Source of the DNA: JAVDCA01 sp035764045
GTDB taxonomy: Bacteria > Pseudomonadota > Alphaproteobacteria > Rhizobiales > Xanthobacteraceae
NCBI GenBank assembly: GCA_035764045.1
Contig: DASTZX010000237.1
Span: 1-10,868 of the forward strand
Length of the DNA: 10,868 bases
Direction: 5' to 3'
Shown here: positions 6,504-10,868 of the stretch, in pieces
Layout: every line of letters begins with the position of its first letter
How positions within the stretch are numbered: the stretch's first letter is position 1
Position numbers and translations under genes: made by a program
Notes under the pieces: generated by a model
Database searches by the model: none
Told to the model about the DNA's origin: nothing
Seen by the model: the letters and a program-made list of their open reading frames with translations, nothing else

Positions 6504-6861
6504 GTCGGGCAAGGTGAAAGACGGATTCGGGCACTCCATCCGTGGCACTGCCGGGCAAGGCGGTATTGTCTCGGTTTGCGCTGTTTGGTCGTTTCGTGCC
6601 GCAAGGCCGCCCGGCCCGGTCGCCGCGCAACTCTCACGTCGATGGATTGGCCCTGATCGGCAGCTTGCGCTCGTCACGACTAACATCACCGGCCGTGATG
6701 GCTCGCGCGCTATCGGTGATGCCTGCCGGTCAAAATAGAATTGGCAGGACGCGCCTGATTGCGGATCGCACCGCATTGCAAAATTGTTGGTTCGATAAGG
6801 AGCGTCGCACTCCAATGCAACGCTCGGGACTGAGGGCTTCCTCGATTTCGGACAAACCCAG
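6504..6861. other. Divergent intergenic region with no gene
   Basis: This stretch separates the repeat-protein gene (minus) from the small exported protein (plus) and must hold both promoters. No coding frame is convincing. A TAGAAT at 6736-6741 resembles a -10 box but lacks a good -35. An inverted pair CCTGCC/GGCAGG (6722-6727 and 6743-6748) flanks that AT-rich segment and could be an operator, which is weak inference. Confidence 0.45.
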
Positions 6862-6867
6862 AAGGAG
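6862..6867 (+). promoter_or_regulatory. Ribosome binding site of the small exported protein
   Basis: AAGGAG lies six bases upstream of ATG 6874, an optimal spacing that supports this short gene being translated. Confidence 0.75.
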
Positions 6868-6873
6868 CACGAA

Positions 6874-7116
6874 ATGCGCGATATCCATCATGCATTGATC
6901 GCAACGGCCGTGATTGCTCTATCCGCTCTCACCGCGTCGACAGCTATCGCTCAATACGCGCCCGGGCCTTATGGCCCCTATCGCTACTACGGAGGACCCG
7001 CCCCGTATGCCGGGACGTACTACAGCTATGGTGCCGACCGGGCTAATCCAAGCTTGGCCCCGAACGGTTGGGATCAGGGGAACCCGCGCGATTTTCAGCT
7101 CCAAGGCAAACAATAG
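6874..7116 (+). CDS. Small exported Tyr/Gly/Pro-rich protein
   Basis: An 80-residue protein with a good Sec signal peptide (MRDIHHALIATAVIALSALT..., cleavage predicted after residues ASTAIA at 26). The mature form has about 54 residues. Residues 27-55 are dense in Tyr, Gly and Pro (QYAPGPYGPYRYYGGPAPY, then YYSYG). The C-terminal part reads LAPNGWDQGNPRDFQLQGKQ. The AAGGAG site and signal peptide make it a real gene despite its size. Similar small Tyr/Pro-rich periplasmic proteins of unknown role are common in Bradyrhizobium-like genomes; no function can be assigned. It is divergent from the repeat-protein gene, whose product is also exported. A strong hairpin lies 40 bases after the stop. 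Confidence 0.82.
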   Translation: MRDIHHALIATAVIALSALTASTAIAQYAPGPYGPYRYYGGPAPYAGTYYSYGADRANPSLAPNGWDQGNPRDFQLQGKQ

Positions 7117-7156
7117 TTGCCCAATCGGTCTATTCCTCGACAGCCGTAAGGATTCC

Positions 7157-7184
7157 GAGCCCCGGCACGAAATGGCCGGGGCTC
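7157..7184 (+). terminator. Stable hairpin after the small exported protein gene
   Basis: A perfect 10-bp stem, GAGCCCCGGC (7157-7166) and GCCGGGGCTC (7175-7184), with an 8-base loop. No T tract follows on either strand, so it is not a canonical intrinsic terminator. It may stop or protect the transcript of the small gene. Confidence 0.5.
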
Positions 7185-7641
7185 GACCGCAGCGCTCCGC
7201 CGAACATCTCCATTCCGCGCGGGGTCTACGACGCGAGTGGTAGCGCCTGCTGGCCTCGCGCGAGATGATGTTGATCGCACGTCCGCTGGACGCCCGGACA
7301 AAGAACGGAAGATTTCGACAATATCCGCAAGGTCATCCCTTTGCTGGTCAAGGCAGCACGCGAGCACCAGATGTTCGCCGCGTGCACCAACTGCAGGCAG
7401 ACGGTGAGGTTCACCGTGCTAGGCACTGTGTCTCGAGCGCACTGAGGCGCGCGCAGGCTGTGCGGAGAGCCAGAGCGGCAGCGCAAGCGCATTCCGAGCG
7501 CGCCGGTATCCTGCTGGCGCCAACATGAGACCATCCAATACCTGGCGCAGGGCTTGGCTCATATACCCATGGTCCAATAGCTGCCCTTCTGGGAGGCGCT
7601 TATTGTGTGGCCAGCGCTCGAACCCCAGATGGCCCGCGTAC
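7185..7641. other. Gene-poor region with a possible broken reading frame
   Basis: No intact gene is supported. In the frame starting after TGA 7272-7274 the sequence reads, from 7308, EDFDNIRKVIPLLVKAAREH then QMFAACTNCRQTVRFTVLG, which looks protein-like and has a CxxC. There is no ATG, GTG or TTG start ahead of it, and a TGA interrupts at 7443-7445. The same frame then continues (CGEPERQRKRIP ... ETIQYLAQGLAHIPMVQ) to a TAG near 7578. This could be a decayed small gene, but a chance open frame cannot be excluded. Confidence 0.35.
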
Positions 7642-7647
7642 GGGAGG
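7642..7647 (+). promoter_or_regulatory. Shine-Dalgarno fixing the AraC regulator start
   Basis: GGGAGG five bases before ATG 7653. It favours that start over the in-frame GTG at 7605, which has no such site. Confidence 0.75.
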
Positions 7648-7652
7648 CCACC

Positions 7653-8639
7653 ATGCGTACCGCGTCAGTCGCTCGCCATCCGGCATTCTATCGCGGCCGC
7701 GTTTCCAGACTCCAACTGCTGATAGCGTTCTCCTCCTCGCTACGGCGCGCCGAACCGGTGAAGCTGGCCCCAGCCGCACTGGAGTACCAAGGGGCTCGCT
7801 CGGTCACCACGTTCCGGAAATCGTGGACCGGGGTCGCCGCTCAGCTCGCCGAGATCCATTGCGATGGGCCTCTCGAAGTGGATCTCACGGCCGAGCAGGC
7901 GCGGCTCTCGGTCGTGCTCGAGCAGGTGGGAGGTCGTCTCGAGGTTCGCGCGCGATGCTTGCCGGGTCGAACCGCAGTCCATGAAGTGGCGCGTCCTCTG
8001 AGTCTCGTCCCGGCGCGGCTGGAGGCCGTCGGACAAGCCGGACATATCCGCTTCATTCGTCACCTCGTCCTCGAGCTCGACGAGTCGAAGCTGGCCCGGA
8101 TCTTCGGAGACGAGGTCGATCTCGCCCGTGCTTTCGCGCCGCGACTGATGTTCAGCGACCCGGGAATCATGCACCTGGCCCAGCTCTTCGCCGACGAGTG
8201 CGCGCGCGACGAGCCGCATTCGCTGCTCTATGGCGATACCCTGTCCCTCGCGCTTCTCCTCGGCTTGTCCGGCTTGAGCTCGTCCGAGCCCGGGCCGGCC
8301 CGGCAGGGTGCGCTGGCGCCCTGGCAACTCCGCCGCGTGACCGAGTACCTCGCGGCGCATCTGGCCGATGACGTTCAGCTCCAGACCGTGTCCGATCTGG
8401 TGAACCTGTCCCGCTCCTATTTCAGCCGGGCTTTCAAGAGCTCGACCGGCCTCGCTCCGCACCAATGGCTGCTGCAGGCGAGGATCGCCAAGGCCAAGCA
8501 GCTGCTCTTGGACACCCAGCTTCCGCTCGCGCAGATCGCGGTTGAGATCGGCTTCGCCGATCAGGCCCACTTCACCCGGACGTTCCGTCGCGCCGTCGGC
8601 CAGAGTCCGGGCGCCTGGCAGCGCGCGCGTTGCGCCTGA
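7653..8639 (+). CDS. AraC-family transcriptional regulator
   Basis: A 328-residue DNA-binding regulator. The C-terminal 100 residues are a standard AraC/XylS domain with two helix-turn-helix units: RRVTEYLAAHLADDVQLQTV then SDLVNLSRSYFSRAFKSSTG (about 227-266), and ARIAKAKQLLLDTQLPLAQIAVEIGFADQAHFTRTFRRAVGQSPGAW (277-321). The conserved second-helix pattern IAVEIGFADQAHFTRTFRR and the ending GxSPGAWQR are intact. The N-terminal 220 residues form a ligand or dimerisation domain that I cannot name; HxH metal-cupin residues are not obvious. A GGGAGG precedes the chosen ATG. The GlcG-like gene follows 95 bases later on the same strand with a hairpin between, so cotranscription or control of that gene is possible but unproven. 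Confidence 0.92.
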   Translation: MRTASVARHPAFYRGRVSRLQLLIAFSSSLRRAEPVKLAPAALEYQGARSVTTFRKSWTGVAAQLAEIHCDGPLEVDLTAEQARLSVVLEQVGGRLEVRARCLPGRTAVHEVARPLSLVPARLEAVGQAGHIRFIRHLVLELDESKLARIFGDEVDLARAFAPRLMFSDPGIMHLAQLFADECARDEPHSLLYGDTLSLALLLGLSGLSSSEPGPARQGALAPWQLRRVTEYLAAHLADDVQLQTVSDLVNLSRSYFSRAFKSSTGLAPHQWLLQARIAKAKQLLLDTQLPLAQIAVEIGFADQAHFTRTFRRAVGQSPGAWQRARCA

Positions 8640-8671
8640 TCGGCGGATCTTTCGACGTGCCACCGAGCCCT

Positions 8672-8691
8672 TGAGCGCGCGCCCGCGCTCA
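8672..8691. other. Small perfect hairpin between AraC and GlcG-like genes
   Basis: TGAGCGCG (8672-8679) and CGCGCTCA (8684-8691) form an 8-bp stem with a 4-base loop. No T run follows on either strand. It may partly terminate the regulator transcript or process the message. Confidence 0.4.
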
Positions 8692-8734
8692 GGCAGATTG
8701 CGGCCTCCCTCCCCATCAACACGAAGCATGTCCC

Positions 8735-9184
8735 ATGTATGTCGCGGATACCAAGCGCCTGCTGCACGCCGGCGCGAAGACAATGGCGGCGACCGCCGTC
8801 GACAAGGCGCGCGAGGCCGGCATCGCGATCTCGGTCGCGATCGTCGATGCGGGCGGTCACATGGTCGTGCTCGAGCGCATGGACGGCGGGCGCTTCCACA
8901 CCGTGCACTCCTCGACCACCAAGGCGGTCTGCGCGGCATCGAACCGGCGCACCACCTCGGCGCGCGGTGCGCAGGCGCAGGAGCTCGACACCGCGCACGC
9001 GATCGGGCTTGCGCTCGCCGCCGGCGCGGAGCGCTGGACCGCAATGGAGGGCGGCTGCCCGATCTTCATGGGCGGCGACTGCATCGGCGGAATCGGCGTG
9101 TCGGGCGGCGATTGGCAGACCGACGAGCGGATCGCACGCGAGGCGGTCGAATCGATCGGTGCGAGCTGGAAGGCCGAAAAGTAG
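8735..9184 (+). CDS. GlcG/HbpS-like (DUF336) protein
   Basis: A 149-residue protein of the GlcG/HbpS family. Members include the heme-binding extracellular HbpS of Streptomyces and the GlcG protein of glycolate clusters; most have no proven activity. Visible family features are an N-terminal helix followed by ISVAIVDAGGHMVVLERMDG (32-51), the STTKAVCAASNRRTTSA helix (60-76), and the Gly-rich C-terminal part GGCPIFMGGDCIGGIGVSGG (106-125). Length is normal and complete. There is no signal peptide, so this member is probably cytosolic. The start at 8735 gives the usual family N-terminus; the ribosome binding site is weak. The gene ends shortly before a 109-bp palindromic element. Substrate and role are unknown here. 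Confidence 0.9.
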   Translation: MYVADTKRLLHAGAKTMAATAVDKAREAGIAISVAIVDAGGHMVVLERMDGGRFHTVHSSTTKAVCAASNRRTTSARGAQAQELDTAHAIGLALAAGAERWTAMEGGCPIFMGGDCIGGIGVSGGDWQTDERIAREAVESIGASWKAEK

Positions 9185-9198
9185 CTGATCGATCGCAT

Positions 9199-9307
9199 CG
9201 TCATTCCGGAAGCCGACCGCAGCTCGGCTATCCGGAATCCAGCACCGCGCATCATGCTCGCGGCTGGATTCCGGGTTCGCGCGCTTCACGCGCGCCGCGG
9301 AATGACG
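9199..9307. repeat. 109-bp nested palindromic intergenic element
   Basis: The ends are perfect 10-bp inverted repeats, CGTCATTCCG (9199-9208) and CGGAATGACG (9298-9307). Inside are three further inverted pairs: AGCCGA/TCGGCT (9211-9216, 9224-9229), CCGGAATCCAGC/GCTGGATTCCGG (9232-9243, 9263-9274) and CGCGCG/CGCGCG (9278-9283, 9289-9294). The RNA would fold as a multi-branched cruciform. The sequence style (GTCATTCCGG...GGAATCCAG...GGAATGAC) resembles dispersed intergenic palindromes of Hyphomicrobiales. It fills the gap between the converging GlcG-like and MFS genes, where it could act as a two-way terminator. Confidence 0.85.
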
Positions 9308-9319
9308 CTTGGGCTTGGC

Positions 9320-10543
9320 CTACTCCGCCGGCTGCGCCGCGGCGCGCCGGCGGTTCTCGACCGCGAAGGCAAGCGCCGCAAAGCCGTAGACGCTGACCAC
9401 CACCAGGCCGGCGCAGGCCGCGATCACCGCGAGCACCAGCGCAAAGCCACCGCGGTCGTGCAGGAGCGCGATCATCCCGACCGCGACCGCGGACGAGGTG
9501 AAGTTGAGGAAGTAGCGCACCGCGTAGATGCGGCCGCGCCAGGCGTCGGCAGTGAAGCGCGCCACCACGATGTCGCCGACCGTCACCTGGCCGTAGATCG
9601 CCGCCATCGAGATCGCGAGCGCGACGAGCAGGAGCGCGCCCGAGGCGTGCGCCGCCATCAGGATGCCGAAGAACTGCACGGTCACGACCGCGGCAAACAG
9701 CATCGGCGCGGAGATCCGCTCGACCAGCCGCCCGACAGCCACCTGCGCCAGCGCGCCGCACATGAACACCGCGGTTGCGAGCCCGCCGACCAGCATCAGG
9801 TTGACGTTGTTGCCGAGCTGCTCGTCCACGAGCTTGGGCAGCGCGACCAGAACGGTGTTGAACACGAGCCCGCTCATGATCGAGATGACGATGAACAGCA
9901 GGAACATGATCAGTCCGGTTCGCCATGAGACCGCGACCGGCGCAGTCGTCTTGCGCGTCGCGATGGTGTGGCGGTCGTCGGCGACGAGCGCCCGGTAGGC
10001 GATACCGGTCGCAATGCAGAGAACCGCCGGGACCAGAAAGGCAGCGCGCCAGCCGAGCCACGACGCGAGCAGCCCGGTGATGCCGGCCGCGAGCGCGACC
10101 CCGAGATTGCCGCAGACGCCGTTGAAGGCGAGCGTGCGCCCGCGCGCCTGGGAGATCTCGATCAGCATGGCCATGCCGACCGGATGGTAGATGGCCGCGA
10201 ACACGCCGAGCGCGAACAGCGCGACCGCCATCACGGACAGGCCGGGGGCCGCGGCCGCGGCGAGCAGCGACAGCCCGCAGCCGACGAAGAACGCCACCAT
10301 CATGTCGCGCCGGCTCCAGCGGTCGGCGAGCCAGCCGGCCGGCAGCGAGAACACGCCGAACGCCACGAACATCGCGGTGGACACCGCGATCAGCTCCGAA
10401 TAGGGGCGCCGGTAGACGACCTCGAGGCCGATCACCACGGTCGGATAGATGCCCAGCACGAAATGGTCGATCGCGTGCGCCCAGTTGAGGAACCCGATCT
10501 GCAGGCGCTTCTGCGTGACGGCATGATGGTCAGTCGCGTCCAT
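9320..10543 (-). CDS. MFS transporter, fosmidomycin-resistance-like
   Basis: A 407-residue major facilitator superfamily permease of the inner membrane with about twelve hydrophobic segments in two halves. After helix 2 comes the loop-2/3 motif GWLADRWSRRDMM (MFS motif A type). The region GVFAAIYHPVGMAMLIE followed by GRTLAFNGVCGNLGVALA matches the pattern of Fsr-like exporters (YHPxG ... GNLG), pointing to efflux of a small molecule. Substrate is not deducible. The start at 10541-10543 is the only reasonable ATG; its ribosome site is a weak GGGA. The gene converges with the GlcG-like gene and is divergent, over 137 bases, from a cupin-type AraC regulator, a common arrangement in which the regulator controls the transporter. 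Confidence 0.9.
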   Translation of the reverse strand: MDATDHHAVTQKRLQIGFLNWAHAIDHFVLGIYPTVVIGLEVVYRRPYSELIAVSTAMFVAFGVFSLPAGWLADRWSRRDMMVAFFVGCGLSLLAAAAAPGLSVMAVALFALGVFAAIYHPVGMAMLIEISQARGRTLAFNGVCGNLGVALAAGITGLLASWLGWRAAFLVPAVLCIATGIAYRALVADDRHTIATRKTTAPVAVSWRTGLIMFLLFIVISIMSGLVFNTVLVALPKLVDEQLGNNVNLMLVGGLATAVFMCGALAQVAVGRLVERISAPMLFAAVVTVQFFGILMAAHASGALLLVALAISMAAIYGQVTVGDIVVARFTADAWRGRIYAVRYFLNFTSSAVAVGMIALLHDRGGFALVLAVIAACAGLVVVSVYGFAALAFAVENRRRAAAQPAE

Positions 10544-10680
10544 GGCAGGTCCCGGCGGTCTTCAGCCCAAGATGGGAGCGAGCTTGCTTTGAGTCGACCC
10601 GCACCCTACTCTTGCGCGTTTGCGATGTTCTGCCGATTTTCATCGCGTTTAGGCCATCCGGAACCGAGCGGGCCGTCACC
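10544..10680. promoter_or_regulatory. Divergent promoter region between MFS and AraC genes
   Basis: This 137-base gap must hold both promoters. Two copies of CGCGTTT (10615-10621 and 10644-10650) lie 29 bases apart, and an inverted pair GCGATG/CATCGC (10622-10627, 10641-10646) lies between and partly over them, next to an AT-richer centre. Regulators of the AraC type usually bind direct repeats, so this is the best operator candidate. No clear -35/-10 pair is seen. Confidence 0.4.
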
Positions 10681-10868
10681 ATGGCCAGATTCAAGCAGAT
10701 CGAGCTGCACGACACGTATGACGACGCCCCACGGCCGGTCGCCGCCATGGCCAAGTCCTTTGCCGACGGGTCCCACACCGCCGTGCACGAGCACGGCCGC
10801 GGCCAGCTCCTGCATGCGGTCACCGGCATCATGCGCATCGAGACCGCCGATGCCGCCTGGCTGGTCCC
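10681..10868 (+). CDS. AraC-type regulator with cupin N-terminus, 5' part (3' end outside window)
   Basis: The frame from ATG 10681 is open to the window end (62 codons plus two bases). It begins MARFKQIELHDTYDDAPRP and continues with a cupin-like sensor stretch, SHTAVHEHGRGQLLHAVTGI (31-50), then MRIETADAAWLV. The HxH at 36-38 followed by GRGQLLHA and a Gly-turn is the usual start of cupin-type AraC regulators (PPHxHxxGQLxYAxxGxM...T..GxWLVPP). The DNA-binding half would lie beyond the window. No strong ribosome site is visible. Divergent orientation to the MFS gene suggests it regulates that transporter. Confidence 0.78.
   Translation, partial: MARFKQIELHDTYDDAPRPVAAMAKSFADGSHTAVHEHGRGQLLHAVTGIMRIETADAAWLV

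Noticed and set aside
6492..6815. N-terminal extension of the repeat-protein gene up to 6815
   Set aside because: It would bury the signal peptide behind 108 residues and ignore the perfect AGGAGG before 6491.
7740..9044. 434-codon minus-strand open frame across the AraC and GlcG-like genes
   Set aside because: It is antisense to two clear families; the low-complexity Arg-rich translation is typical of a shadow.
10530..10838. 102-codon minus-strand open frame at the right end
   Set aside because: It covers the divergent promoter region and the opposite strand of the cupin-AraC gene and has no recognisable content.

Overview
The window is high-GC DNA that reads as a chromosomal segment of an alphaproteobacterium of the order Hyphomicrobiales (Rhizobiales), probably Bradyrhizobium-, Rhodopseudomonas- or Xanthobacter-like. 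The signs are the GroEL sequence ending in GGMDF, the strong C/G third-position bias, the small Tyr/Gly-rich secreted protein, and intergenic palindromes of the kind common in that order. No phage, plasmid, insertion sequence, CRISPR or tRNA signature is visible.

Layout. (1) 1-936: 3' part of groL, then a strong intrinsic terminator (959-987) and a gene-free stretch with a decayed palindromic repeat. (2) 1262-4206, plus strand: a DUF72 (YecE-like) protein, a DUF488 protein coupled to it through an unusual triple ATGA junction, and a CPA1-type Na+/H+ antiporter. A second, orphan copy of the 3' end of the DUF488 gene lies just after the antiporter. (3) 4263-6491, minus strand: two genes for exported proteins, first (upstream) a protein with thirteen tandem 13-residue repeats, then a DUF4344-type zinc metallopeptidase. 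Their mature N-termini share a domain of about 55 residues. (4) 6874-7116, plus strand and divergent from that pair: a small exported Tyr/Gly/Pro-rich protein, followed by a stable hairpin and a gene-poor stretch with a possibly broken reading frame. (5) 7653-9184, plus strand: an AraC-family regulator and a GlcG/HbpS-like protein. (6) 9199-9307: a 109-bp palindromic intergenic element between converging genes. (7) 9320-10543, minus strand: an MFS transporter resembling the fosmidomycin-resistance group, divergent from an AraC-type regulator with a cupin N-terminus that runs off the end of the window.

Most genes are ordinary. The part least explained by known families is 4263-7116. There a secreted metallopeptidase and a repeat protein carry the same unnamed N-terminal domain (IDGRTF ... 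GPxAxIFRVxDKLYxA), and the repeat array shows recent unit duplication. A working inference is a cell-envelope or periplasmic module in which the shared domain targets both proteins to the same partner or site. Two smaller structural curiosities are the 11-bp stop-start ladder between DUF72 and DUF488, and the duplicated DUF488 tail flanking the antiporter.
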